Below are positions 33,701 through 43,808 of a stretch of DNA of 64,000 nt, piece by piece. Source of the DNA: Micractinium sp. NFX-FRZ (Eukaryota; Chlorophyta; Trebouxiophyceae; Chlorellales; Chlorellaceae); contig JAPTJF010000261.1 of assembly GCA_029339195.1 (NCBI GenBank), forward strand, positions 1-64,000, given 5' to 3'. The position numbers and the translations under genes are program-made. Numbering within the stretch: the first letter of the stretch is position 1; each line of letters begins with the position of its first letter. The notes beneath the pieces are model-generated. The model was not told the origin of the DNA and did not search any database. It was given only the letters and a program-made list of their open reading frames with translations.

Positions 33701-35010
33701 ATAACACTTGCACAGCAGCACGCCACAACAGGCAACAGAAAGAAGACCGAAAGACAGAAGAACACATACCTTGTGCACATCTAGCAGCGCCAGGTCGTGC
33801 CGGCGCAGCACCAGCAGCATGCCCCGGCCCCCGGCGTAGATCAGCTGCCCATCGTGGGACAGCACCGCCACCTGGCCGCCCGGCCCCATCACCGGTGTCA
33901 CCTCGCTGCCCACGCTCATGCGGCTGCTGCTGCTGGGCTGCCGTGACTCCAGCTCTGCGGTGGGATAGGGACAAGGATGTGGGGCAGGTAGGTAAGGGGG
34001 GCGTGCAGGCAGCAGAGGAGGCGAGGGAAGCGAGGCCAGGCAGAGGCAGAGGACCACAATGGCAGAGCATGAGGCGTGCAAGGCGGTGAAACAACGTGAC
34101 GCAGCGCACATGGCTGGATGCGGCATAAAATGCGGCCCCCAAAAACTGCCCATACCAGCGGCACCACCCCGTCTCTTTGCCACTTCCTCCCGCCAGACCC
34201 GGCACCTCACTGTCCCCCCTACTGCCCGTGAGCCTGCCATACACATGCCCCCGAACACGCACTCACTCACCCACCCACCTATCGCCACCATCGGCAGCTC
34301 CTTCTGCCTGCTGCTGTCCCGCAGGCTGAGCAGCAGCGCCGGCCCGGCGCCCCGGCTCACCAACACTTCGTCCTCTCCCAATTGCTGCTGCCCCTGCTGC
34401 TGCTGCTGCTGCTGCGGCTGGTCAGGCTGTCCGCCCTGCTGCTGCGCCTGCTGCGCCGCCTGCTGCTGCACGTCCTGTTGCGGCTGCCCCGCCCAGGCCA
34501 GCTGCACGACGGCCCCTCCCGCCGGCGACAGCTGCAGCTGGAAGCGGCGCGTGCCTGCGGCCACATCCCAGCCCGCCAGGCTACCGTCGGCGCCACCCGT
34601 CAGCAGCGTCCTCCCGTCGGCGCTCCACAGCAGCGCAGTGACATCTGCATCGCTGCTGTGCCCTCCCTCCAGGCGACACGCCACCCCACGGGTCTGATAG
34701 TCAAACAGGGTGATGACCCCGCCCGCACAGCCCGCCGCAAGCAGCGTGCCCCATCGGTTGAATGCCAGGCAGCGGGCGGGCGGGCCGTCGGTGCTCAGGC
34801 GCTCCTCAATGCGCTCCGGCAGGCCCACCAGGTCGCTCACATCTGCGCATGGGACAGTTATGCAGGGGCAGGAGGGGGCGCAGGATGAAACAAAAGCAAA
34901 CAAGAGGAGGGCTGCCCTACGAACCCCGCCGGTGCGCGGTGCTCAGGCAGCGGCGGCAAAGTATTGCTGCCTCCTGCGGCCGCCCACGCACCCAGCAATC
35001 CGGCAGACAT
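30789..35010 (-). CDS. RBBP5: RBBP5/Swd1 homologue, WD40 subunit of COMPASS (H3K4 methyltransferase)
   Basis: Nuclear beta-propeller that bridges the SET subunit and ASH2L in Set1/MLL complexes. Nine exons in transcript order: 35010-34992, 34842-34279, 33954-33770, 33503-33065, 32845-32731, 32390-32297, 31981-31923, 31619-31549, 31240-30789; 665 residues. The start is a 19-nt exon encoding MSAGLL. Diagnostic segments are CLAFNRWGTLLAAGC (31-45), LLWSADGRTLLTGGADGSLAGWD, GGQVAVLSHDGQLIYAGG, a final repeat ending IDIWAK, and ENWSAFAPDF (476-485) followed by the acidic DEYFEPEDEFD (492-502). The last two match the hinge and ASH2L-binding region of RBBP5. Gln-rich inserts lengthen the propeller loops, and the C-terminal about 150 residues are Ala/Gly-rich with KRQR near the end. 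Intron 3 holds copies of the exon 3 end. Confidence 0.94.
33551..33764 (-). repeat. Two tandem echoes of the RBBP5 exon 3 end
   Basis: The true exon end encodes RRHDLALLDVHK (33770-33805). In transcript direction the next intron repeats it twice, reading CRRDLALLGAR (about 33665-33705) and RRQDVALLDV (about 33551-33590). Each is followed by similar A-rich intron sequence. Spacing is about 115 bp. Confidence 0.88.
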
Positions 35011-35431
35011 GTCGGGCAGCTGGTGGCGGCCCCCAGGGCCGGCAGAGGACGGGTGAGGCGCAGCAGATAGCGGTCAGGAAGCGGAGAGTCGGACAGGTGA
35101 TGGGACTGGCACAAGCTTGGCTGGCAATCGGCACTGGCGTGTGCCGTGATGCTGCAATGTCAGCAAATGCTAGCACAGCGCACAAGAGCAGCCTGGAGTC
35201 AGTGCCCTCAAGCGCAGCACGCCACAGCAGCCTGCCAGCCGGGGTGTGCGATGGCTGGAACCCTTGCGGCAGGGTGATCGGGCGTACTTGCAGCAGCGGC
35301 CCATCAGGCGGGAGCTATCAGCTGTGCGAGGGGACACGACACTCGGCGTTTGCTGTGCTTGGCGTCTCACCCGGGCAGGCGGGAAATCGCTGTTGTAGAT
35401 CAGAAGGCCGAGACAGCAGCAGCGGGGCGCC
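35011..35431. promoter_or_regulatory. Divergent promoter region RBBP5/NDUFS5
   Basis: 421 bp between two start codons on opposite strands. It should contain both promoters and 5' UTRs. No specific element was recognised. Confidence 0.5.
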
Positions 35432-36366
35432 ATGTCCTCGGGCTTCGGCATTCACGGCGGCCAGGGCAGGTGAGGCGCGTTTTCCGCAGGCGCTGGCCTC
35501 TGTCCGCCACTGCAAGCGTCAAGGATCGCCCTGCAGCGCCTCCAGGGCCCGCACCTACCCGCTGGGGCCCCTGCCGGCCCGCAGCTGGGTGCCGCCGCTC
35601 GTGCCGCCGCCGGCCCTGAACTCGACTTCCCTCTCCCGCTCTCCCGCAGGTGCTACCCAATTTGGATGGACTTCTCCGAGTGCATGTCCAAGGCGGAGGA
35701 CCCCAAGAGCTGCAAAGATTTCCGGGACGATTACCTGGAGTGCCTGCACCACCGCAAGGAGGTGCGTGGGCGCCTCGGTACCTGCTACCTGTGCACACGC
35801 CTGGCACGCTCGCTAGTGTCATCCTGTGCTGCCAGATGCTGCAATTGGATTGTGTGATGGTGCCTGCACCATCACAAGGAGGTGCACCTGTGGCCGGTGG
35901 CCAGGATGCGGCCCAACAATGCTCTGCTGGGCAACTGAATGCCGCCTGCTGTGCATCATGCTGCTGCCTGCGTGCTCCTGCTGTGCTCATGTGCTGGCGT
36001 CATGTGCGGCGAATACCCGCCCCTGGTGGGCCATGTGTGCAGCCGTGCCGTCCTGCCGCAGCTGTGGCAGCCAATTTTGGGTGCTGCCATCATGCCCTAG
36101 CGATGGCAGCCAGTGCTGGGTTGAAGCAGCGGCCAGGCGGCAGGCAGGCGGGCAGGCAGTGGTTCCGCTGGGAAGCTACGGCAGGCAGCCTCGCAGGCCA
36201 CCACTCGACCCGAACCTGCACACTGTTCCCTTCCATCCACCGCCAACATGTCTCCCCCAATTCTCCTCTCTCCCTGCAGTTCACCAAGCTCAACCAGTTT
36301 TTCAGAGAAGAGAAGCGGCAGCGGGATGGCGGCAGCAGCGACGATGTGCACGGCCACAAACACTAG
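35432..36366 (+). CDS. NDUFS5: NADH:ubiquinone oxidoreductase 15-kDa subunit (NDUFS5-like)
   Basis: Accessory subunit of mitochondrial complex I, located on the intermembrane-space side. Three exons: 35432-35469, 35650-35761, 36280-36366; 78 residues. It has the twin CX9C (CHCH) fold: Cys14 and Cys24 in CYPIWMDFSEC, Cys34 and Cys44 in CKDFRDDYLEC. Such proteins are imported and oxidised by the Mia40 pathway, so no cleavable presequence is expected and none is seen. The C-terminus (FTKLNQFFREEKRQ) matches the family. The length is typical of the plant/algal form. Intron 2 contains a copy of the exon 2 end. Confidence 0.94.
35860..35890 (+). repeat. Exon echo of NDUFS5 exon 2 end
   Basis: tgcctgcaccatcacaagga then ggtgc repeats the exon/donor junction at 35742-35766 (caccaccgcaaggag/gtgcg) with one or two changes. 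The donor-like junction survives. Displacement is 118 bp. Confidence 0.85.
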
Positions 36367-37066
36367 CGGGGCACCACCGCCCCTGTGCCTTGCCTGGGGC
36401 ATCATGCACCCGTGGGACGGCTAAGATGCCGCGTTCGCTGGCTGAGACATAGATGCCGCTTGCTACTTTGCTACACCCGCCAGCACACAGCCGCCCCTCT
36501 GCCCTGGGCAGCCTCTCATTTGCCCCACTCCCTTGCCGGCGTTTGAGCAAGGGGGGCAGGGGCCACGCCGGCGCCGCGCCCGCTTGACAGCAGGCGCACA
36601 GCGCGCTGCGCGCTGGCCTGTTGCCCCGCCCAGCACCCCCACTGTTCCTGCTGATCCCCGCTGTCCCTCCTCCACCCATCCCTCTCGTCTCAGCTCCCGC
36701 TCTCTTGCTGCACGCTTGGGCCGTGCGTTTTTGTGTCAACGAAATGTTACATACATGGCCTGTCACTTGCCAGAGAACCTGCCAGGCGTAGGTGTCGATC
36801 TGCACCCGACATTGAGGGCAGGGTAGCCCCGGGAGTAGCGGGAGGCTGGGAGCAGAATGGGGAGCAGCAATGGCAGTGCAGGCCGCAAGGAGCAGGGGGG
36901 CAGGTCAGAGGGGTCCAGCCGAGGGCAGGAGCCGCACCAAGGTACAAAGAGAGAACAAGGGGGGAGCAGTACAGTGCAGTGCAGCGCATGGCCTGCCCTG
37001 GGCGGGCAGCTGCCGGCGGCTGTGCGCAGGCAGCGTGCTGGCAAGGGGGTGCGTGGCCGGCCGCGC
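36367..37066. other. Convergent intergenic region NDUFS5/TMEM50-like
   Basis: 700 bp between two stop codons on opposite strands. It contains TTACA at 36747 for the minus gene. No TGTAA was seen for NDUFS5. No gene, RNA or repeat was recognised. Confidence 0.55.
36747..36751 (-). terminator. Poly(A) signal TGTAA, minus strand (TMEM50-like gene)
   Basis: TTACA on the plus strand, 316 bp after the stop at 37067. Confidence 0.55.
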
Positions 37067-38703
37067 TCAGAATGCGTCGTAGCCGCCGCCGCCCTCCCCC
37101 TCGGATCTCGAGGTGAACAGCACCAAGGCGGAGCCCAGGATGCACGCAACCTGCACAGAGGACAGCACCCACGTTGAGGCTGGGCAATTGGGCAGCACGC
37201 ACGCGGGGCGTGCGGGGTGGGCAGAGCAGCGCTGGTCGCAGCAGGGGGCGAGGGGGAGGGCGGAGGGGGCCACCTGCCTGAAGAGAGAGTGGTAACCACC
37301 CATGGCCATGCGGCGTCACGCCTGCTGGAGCGCTGGCATAGCGTGTCCCCATCACCTCCGCCCACAACGGACCTGCAGGATGGCCGACACGTCGCCCCCC
37401 TTGTGCAGCATCACAATCACGCTCCCGCCGATGGCTGAGAGGGAGATGCCGTAGGCCATGAGCAGCCAGAAGCGGGAGCGGCAGAAGGTGCCCTCATCAT
37501 AGGCATCGTACGACAGCAGCTCGTCGCTGCATGGGAAGCAAAGTCGGGGCAGATAAGGAGCACGAGAAGAGCGGCAGAAGGTGCCCTCATCACATGCCGT
37601 CATATGACAGCAGCTTGTCGCTGCGTGGGGGAGATGTGGGCAGGGTGTGCAGATGTGGGGAGGCGGGGGATGGGTGGGGACATGCGAGCAGTGATGGGAT
37701 CATCCCGGCAGCATTCTCGGGAGGGGAGGATGGGGTGGGATAGTAGGTGGATGGGTGAGAACATGGGTGCCCTCATTGCCGCAGTTGCACGGCAGCGGAT
37801 CCAGCACAGCCTAACCCATGCAGCGCGACATCCACCCAAACAAACCTCACGCTCACCGTCGCACGGAGTTGATCATACAAAGGGCGAAAGTGGCCACGAT
37901 GCCCGGCAGGTACTGCAGGCACCGGTGGGCGGCATCGGAGGAAGTGTGAAGCAGGCGGCAGGGGCGTAAAGCAGGTGGCGGGCAGGAAGGCAAGTGGGTG
38001 TGGCGGCAACCAGCGGGCGGTCAGTAGAGTGTGGTCACGCCAGGCAGGCGGGCAGCGGCAGCAAAGGCGGCCCTGTGCAACAGCCTTACACATACCTCGA
38101 GTGTCACCGGGCTGGCCCCAGGCTCTGCCGTTGCCCTGCCCAGGCCAGCCCTCTGACCATCCAGCCCTCCAACCCTGCCCCCGCCCGCCATTCGCTTACT
38201 CAACACAGCAGCACTTGCTACTCTCCTGCACCCCCTTGAACAGCAGCACCCACCTGGGAGAAGGGTATGTGCTGCGAGCTGACTGCCACTGCATCCACCC
38301 AGAACCACCAGCCCGCGCCAAACAGCGCCCCCGCAAAGCTGGGGCCCCACCGCTTGCCATGCTCGCGCCTGCGTGGTGCAAGGAGGGAGGGGAGAGAACG
38401 GCAGCGCAGGCAGCAGTCCTCAAACTGAAAGCTGCAGCAGGAGCATGGAACGATAGGTAACTTGATGACAGGAAAAGCTACATGTGCCAGTTCAGAAGGA
38501 GGAGGTGTGATTGAAGCGAGGCACAATGGACACGGGCGCCAGCGAGCGGGCGGCAGGCGGGCGGGGGCGTTGGTGGGACCACTGGCACGGCGGCGGCCTG
38601 CCCCGGCTCCCAGTCGCCCATCCCCTGCCGTCGCGACCACCCCGATCAGTACGCACCACCAGTCAACGACGACCGGGCTCACGACCAGCTCCAGAGTGCC
38701 CAT
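37067..38703 (-). CDS. TMEM50 (UPF0220) family four-helix membrane protein
   Basis: Exons in transcript order: 38703-38657, 38368-38254, 37912-37857, 37526-37373, 37150-37067; 151 residues. The arrangement matches plant TMEM50 proteins: GALFGAGWWFWVDAV (29-42, first helix), YLPGIVATFALCMINSVR (55-72, second helix), a loop with YDAYDEGTFCRSR, FWLLMAYGISLSAIGGSVIV (92-111, third helix), then VACILGSALVLFTSR (fourth helix). Members sit in endomembranes; their molecular function is poorly known (yeast relatives help ER export of some cargo). The spliced start MGTLELVVSPVVVDWW comes from a 47-nt exon whose phase fits. The exon 4 start is duplicated in the intron. Confidence 0.9.
37571..37650 (-). 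repeat. Exon echo of TMEM50-like exon 4 start
   Basis: Plus-strand gcggcagaaggtgccctcat begins both the exon copy (37479) and the echo (37571). The match continues through the acceptor region with about 10 differences. Displacement is 92 bp. The echo keeps a potential acceptor in the same orientation. Confidence 0.9.
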
Positions 38704-39370
38704 GACGGCTGCTGCAGGGCTGCGGCGAGCGGGTCGGTGCTCAGCTGTTGTTTCGTATTCTGCAGATCACTCAAGTGGGCGCGGTAAGGCTGCGCGGGTA
38801 GCACGAAGTCGGCCTACCGCTTCGCTGGCAGCAGGGTTCTTCAGTGTAGGAACTGTGAGGGTGTTTGGCTCGCTGCTAGTCGTTGGAGTCAAGGGTCGGA
38901 ATAGCAATGGGCGCACCTCATACCCGTCGCTCCTGGAGAGCGCCACCACCGCCGCTGCTGGCGCCCTGCCGCCACAACCCAACCTCGAATGGCTGATCAT
39001 TGGCAGATGCATTGAACAGCTCGCCCTCAAAACTGCACTAGGGAGACAGGCCAACACCTCCACGAAGCAGAAGCAGGACGCAGCTGCGCAGCTGAGCCCC
39101 ACGCTTGCTGCATGCATTTCATGTTCCCTCTGAGCCCGCCTTGCCAAACCGCTCTTTCAACACCCCATGCCCGCAGCCACCCTGCGCGCCCGTCACCCTG
39201 TTGGCTGGCTCTCTATCACGCACTTACACAGTGTTCATATTCACTCATCTTCCTCGCACCAGGCATGCATTCAACCCTGGACCTGGCACTCGCCCACGCA
39301 ACGCATGGTGGCTGCCAGCTTTTTCCGCTCAGCCCCCTACTTGTGCCGCCAAAGACTGCATCTGTGCCGC
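38704..39370. other. Intergenic region upstream of the TMEM50-like gene
   Basis: 667 bp. The plus ORF ending at 39133 has no recognisable protein content. It holds the TMEM50-like promoter on the left and the 3' UTR of the GT90-like fragment on the right. Confidence 0.5.
39224..39228 (-). terminator. Poly(A) signal TGTAA, minus strand (GT90-like fragment)
   Basis: TTACA on the plus strand, 143 bp after the stop at 39371. It supports a transcript ending here. Confidence 0.55.
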
Positions 39371-40400
39371 CTAGCCCCTCACGCCGGAACTGACAACGGA
39401 GGTGCTGCTGCTGGTGTAAACTGCCGCGCCAAGCAGGCCCCGGGCAGGGCTCCCGACAACAGCTGTGCCAGTGCCGTGCCCCGCTGGCTCCTGCTGGCCC
39501 AGTGACCTGCGCCGCCGCCACCCCTTCAGCTCGCCCGCCGGGCTGCCGCCCTGCTGGCTGGTTTTGGCTGCGGCGGCGCGCATTGTGGTGCAGAAATGGT
39601 CGATTTGGCTGGTGACAACAGCGGCGCGCTGCTTGCCGGTGTTTTGGGGCATGTCCATCAGAGGCACCGCCTGCTTGGGGGCTGGAGGGGGCGGTGTGGT
39701 TGAGGTGAAGGGCAGCTGTGCCTGAGTGAGCCTGGGCTCGTGCTGCAGCTGCAGCCCCGCCAACTGCCCCGCCAGCTGAGACGCACGCTGCTCTGCCGCA
39801 CCTGCCCGTGTTGTGTCGTGTGAGCACTGCTTGCTCAAGTGGCACGGCATCAGGGTGCAGCTGCAGGTGCAGGGACACATACATGCAACCTGTGAGGCGA
39901 CATGTTTTGGTGAAACCCCAGGATGTGCCCTCCTGGACACACAGCAAAGGGTGCAGGAGAGAGTGTGCATGCCAGCGGGGCAAGCTCCTAGAAAGGAAGC
40001 TGGGGTGGAGACACGTGAGGAAGTGCATGCACGCCACAAATGCGTATGGGTGCGCCGGAAGGCGGCGATGCACGGCGCCACCCATGCCGACGCCCACCCT
40101 CTGCCTTCTCTGCTCCACAACAGCATGCAACCTCCCCCTGCCCCCCTTCCCCCGCGCCGCGGCCCACCGTACCGTGGGCTTGAAGGTCTGCAGCTGAGCA
40201 TACGCGGTGAGCAGCCGGGCCCAGTACTCTACCACCCGCGCCGGGGACAGCGCATCAGTAGCCAAGGTTCGAGCTGCGGCGCCCATGGCTGCTGCCTCGC
40301 CGTCGGCTGCACGCAGGCTGCTGACCAGGCTCGCCAGTGCCCCTGCTGTGCCTTCTGCCAGAGGGTCCCAAACACCCAGCTCAATGTTGTTGGTTCCATT
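39371..40400 (-). CDS. C-terminal exons resembling a GT90 (CAP10/rumi-type) glycosyltransferase, 5' end missing
   Basis: Two exons are supported: 40400-40173 and about 39775-39371. The first reads NGTNNIELGVWDPLAEG, then AMGAAARTLATDALSPARVVEYWARLLTAYAQLQ. The ARTLA...LSP...YWARLLTAYAQLQ pattern resembles the last helices of GT90 O-glucosyltransferases/xylosyltransferases. The second is a 134-residue tail with KQAVPLMDMPQNTGKQ, ending SSTSVVSSGVRG. I could not find the catalytic part: the 1.4 kb upstream to the next minus-strand gene holds no GT90-like exon. It may be a gene remnant, a rearranged end, or a gene starting at the ATG of 40640 with a shorter novel protein. The exon 2 acceptor is one of two in-phase choices. 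Confidence 0.42.
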
Positions 40401-41805
40401 CTGCAGGGGTGGGGGAGCAGGAGCACATTCAATCTGGCATGTTGCCCTCCGCAGCGTAAGCCACACGACCACCCCCGGCAGCCAGCTCGACGTTTGGCTT
40501 GCAGGGGCGAAGCAAGAGGACGAAAAACTCCAGGGTCGAAGGGGTGCAGGGGTGCAGGAGGGATTCAGGAGCAGACACAGCGGTGGAGGATGAGGATATG
40601 GCGGGAGAGGAGGGGGCACCCCTTGGTGCCAGGTCAGCAAGCGCAGAGATACTTGCTGCTATGATACTGCCTGGGCGCCGGCAGCGCGGTTGTCCGCTGG
40701 GCGGGGTGCAGCCAGTGGCTGGGCCATCCTGGTGCCTGCATCAGGGTCAGGAGTGGGGCGCTTCAGCAGCAGAACGCATTGAAGCGGGGCGAGGAGGGCA
40801 GCGCAAGGCGCTGGACCAACGTGCGTCTGGCAGAGGCACTCCCAACGCTCGGCTCAGGCCCTGCACAATACCTGTACACTATGTATATGCCAAGGGGCTC
40901 GCTCGTGTGCAGGTTGGGATGCACAGCGCTGCCAACGACAGTCGGGAGCAGCGGGACAAGGCCGGGAAGGTCAGGTCCACTTGGGACAAGGCTTGCAGAC
41001 GCCTCCGGAAGCGATGATCGCTTGGCTCGCTGCCAGCTGGCCTTGCTTCGAAAGCATGCTGTGTATGCTGTGCTCTCCCGGGTGCTGTGCTGCACAGTTG
41101 CCCCAGACAGCGTGCACATGGAGCCAGCAGCAGGCTCCAACAGTCCACCAGCACGCAGTTAGCATCAGCAGGTCGACAGAAGGCCTTGCGGCTCCAGCCA
41201 CGCCATGCAGCTGTGGCCCACCAGCACACACCCTCCCCCGTCCCTCTTGCTGTGAGCTGCACCGGTCATGTGTGCCAGCAGTGCATGGACAGCCCACAGC
41301 TCGGCAGGAGTATCCCATACACCCTGATGATGCCTTGCTCGCACTCGTGTGAATACTGTTTGTTTTTTTAAGTCTTTTTTCTTTGTCTGTAAAGACAGGC
41401 GGCAGTCAAGTAGGAAATCGCAACAGCTGGGGGAGGACAGGAAGTGTTAGCTTGCAAACAGACATGGGACTGCTTACTTGCAAACTTCATAAACGGCGGT
41501 AGTGCACAGGTCTGCTCGGGGGTCGGTGCGGTAATAAATGAGAAGCCTTGGAGGGGGGAAATACTGGACCCCCCGGCTGCTGCACGGTAACCGCCTCTTC
41601 CGCCTGCCCGCCAGCTGCCACTCCGCAGTGGCGGCCCAACATACACGCGCTTGCCAGACGGTGTGCCTGCAACTTGCTCACCCCTAGTTAGCGCACCCGG
41701 CGGCAAGGGAGGCCACTGCCTTGCCTGGCAGCGAGGTGGGACCCGTCGGTAGCAACAGCGCCGGTTCCACCCAGTCTAACTGGGCACACAGGTGGTGTCA
41801 ACACG
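40401..41805. other. Unresolved 1.4-kb region
   Basis: No exon that I can support lies here. It contains several overlapping Cys/Pro-rich ORFs on both strands, a T-rich island at 41354-41385 and a plus-strand TGTAA at 41388. A small plus-strand transcript ending there is possible. The upstream part of the GT90-like gene might also hide here. Confidence 0.4.
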
Positions 41806-43221
41806 CTATGCACGGTTGGCATTAGAGGAGCCCAGGGGCCTGGCGGGAGCTGCGTTGTTGAAAGGGACGTTGAGCATAGGCTGCTTCTGCTGCTCATTAT
41901 CGGCAGCGGTCACCAGCGGACCTCCTATGGCAGACGGCCCCACCCCATCCTGCAGCAAAAGAGGTGCATGAAGTGGGGCTCACATGCGACGAATAGCGGC
42001 GGAGCTGACGCATGTTAGGACTCACTGGCACGGCATGAGGTGCAGTGAATTGAGCTGCTGCCCGGAGCATGCATCATTCCGTCCACACGCCCCGGCCTAC
42101 ATTCCCGCGGCATGCTTCTGACCACATGCCCCCGCTTAGACAACCACACCCCTCATGCGCACCTTGGCAGGGGCGTGCTGCACAGTAATTGGCGACTCCT
42201 GGCCAGGCGCTGGCCCAGGCTCCACCGCCTCGGGCTGCCCACATGTCTCAATCATTTGTCGCATCGCCTCGTTCTGCCTTTGCACCAGCTTCTTCCCAGG
42301 CGTACCATGCAGATACGCCGGCAGTTCTGCCTTTGGCGGCGTCTTGCGATGCTCGCCCGCCTCATGCCGTGCTGCACTTGGCGCCAGCGGTGACCCTGCC
42401 TGCTGCCTCAGCAGAGCCAGCTGGTGCTCAGCTGCCGCTGCCTGCTTCGCAGCTGCAGCAGACTGCCCCTCTGCGATTGTGGTCCGCTGCCGCGCCCGTG
42501 CCAGCTGCACCAGCACCCGCTTGTATTTCAACTGCAGTCTCTCATGTTCAGCTTCCAGGCTGCCCACGGCCTCAGCAGCCGAGTCGAGCGCCTGGAATGC
42601 TCCGGCATCCAGGATGCTTGCCTGGCCGGCTTCGGCATCAGGCTCACGCCCCCGCTTGCCAGCCGCCCGCTTGCCAGCCACCGTGCCGCCGCTGGTGCTG
42701 TTACCCTGCGAGAGCTGCTTCGCCATCTGCTTGCGTGCAGCACTGTTGAGTGCAAAATGGCCTTTGGCTGATTTAATATTCTGACGGGCTTCCTCACCAA
42801 AGCCGGGGCCAGGGCTGCGCACGAGTGGGCCATGCGCTGGGGACCCCAAGTCCGGCCGCCCGGCGGCGCCGCCCTGCTGGGGGAGGGTGCGCAAATTCGA
42901 ATCAGAGTGTGATGCAACTTGCAACCAGTCGAGGCCCTCTTCCGGCGACGTGCGGGCCACAGACTGCGGCCTCAGACTGCGGCAGCGTGTGCCAGTTCCC
43001 GTCCCTCCGCCCACCTGCGGCGCTCCGAGTCGGCTCATCCCGCCAATTAAGTCACTTCGGGGCTTCCCAGAAGGCGCAGCCGTGCCAGCGTGAGCGAGAG
43101 CTTCAGCAAGGTGCTCAGGCGGGGCAGGGCGGCAGCAGCTGGCCTGCCAAGGCTGCCAGACACCAGTCAACTGCAGTCGCCGTGCGGCGCGAGAAGGCGT
43201 GAGAACCACTAGCGCCCTCAT
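41806..43221 (-). CDS. Unknown protein with basic region and coiled coil
   Basis: Two exons: 43221-42163 and 41949-41806; 400 residues, joined in phase 0 (QHAPAK then DGVGPSAIGG). The N-terminal 120 residues are irregular (Ser, Pro, Gly). GKRAAGKRGREPD could be a nuclear localisation signal. A helical stretch follows (EAEHERLQLKYKRVLVQLAR, then AAAAKQAAAAEHQLALLRQQ), predicting a short coiled coil. PAYLHGTPGKKLVQRQNEAM and the end ARPLGSSNANRA are not repetitive. The start is the first ATG of the open frame; a later Met (MSRLGAPQVGG) is an alternative. I recognise no family. Confidence 0.6.
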
Positions 43222-43808
43222 TTCATCATTTCAAATGCTGCGCATGCTGGCGCTGCCACCCACCCACCCGCACCGCCGCCCAGCCTCAGGAACACTGAAT
43301 TATTTCCTGCCGCCTTTTCCAAATAGCCCAAAGCTCTCCCATAGCATCCCTCCACAGCCAAAACGACTGGGGCATTATGCAGTAACGCGTGGAGTCTGCG
43401 CATTACAGGGTACGGATTGTGGATGCAGGCAGTCTCAAATAATTGCCTGTTCTCAAAGTCATGCTGGTTGCAATGCAGGCAGGCATTTACCACCCATGCC
43501 ATGCCCTGGCAGCTACCAAGCACACGATACATGCCTTGCCGCGGCGCCGTTCAGGTATCCCGCCGGGTTCGCAAAGGCGCCAAGCCGTTCTGATGGAGGT
43601 TTGACGCATGTGTCTGGCTTCTTAAGGCCACTGAGTTCGCAACACATGCTGCATGGCCAACCGCGTGCGCGCCTGCCTTGATAGGGTGCAGAAGGAGTAT
43701 GCAGTGGCTGTGCCGCCGGCGCGCCAGCAGGGCGGCGGCAGGGGTTTCTGTATGTCGACAAGACCGCTACTCCCACGCTAACGCACGTCATTCACACATC
43801 AAACGGTC
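43222..43808. promoter_or_regulatory. Divergent promoter region between two unknown genes
   Basis: 587 bp between opposite start codons, with lower GC than the flanks (for example 43290-43460). No defined element was recognised. Confidence 0.45.

Noticed and set aside
38080..38140. Extra TMEM50-like exon ending in cactcgag/gtatgt on the minus strand
   Set aside because: Including it breaks the phase, and joining exon 2 directly to YLPG matches plant homologues.
38462..39133. A 223-codon plus-strand ORF near the TMEM50-like start
   Set aside because: No family resemblance and it overlaps the TMEM50-like first exon. A divergent gene here cannot be supported.
40499..41371. Possible plus-strand gene ending before TGTAA at 41388
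   Set aside because: Several overlapping Cys/Pro-rich ORFs compete and none gives a consistent exon model or recognisable motif. Kept only as a weak finding.
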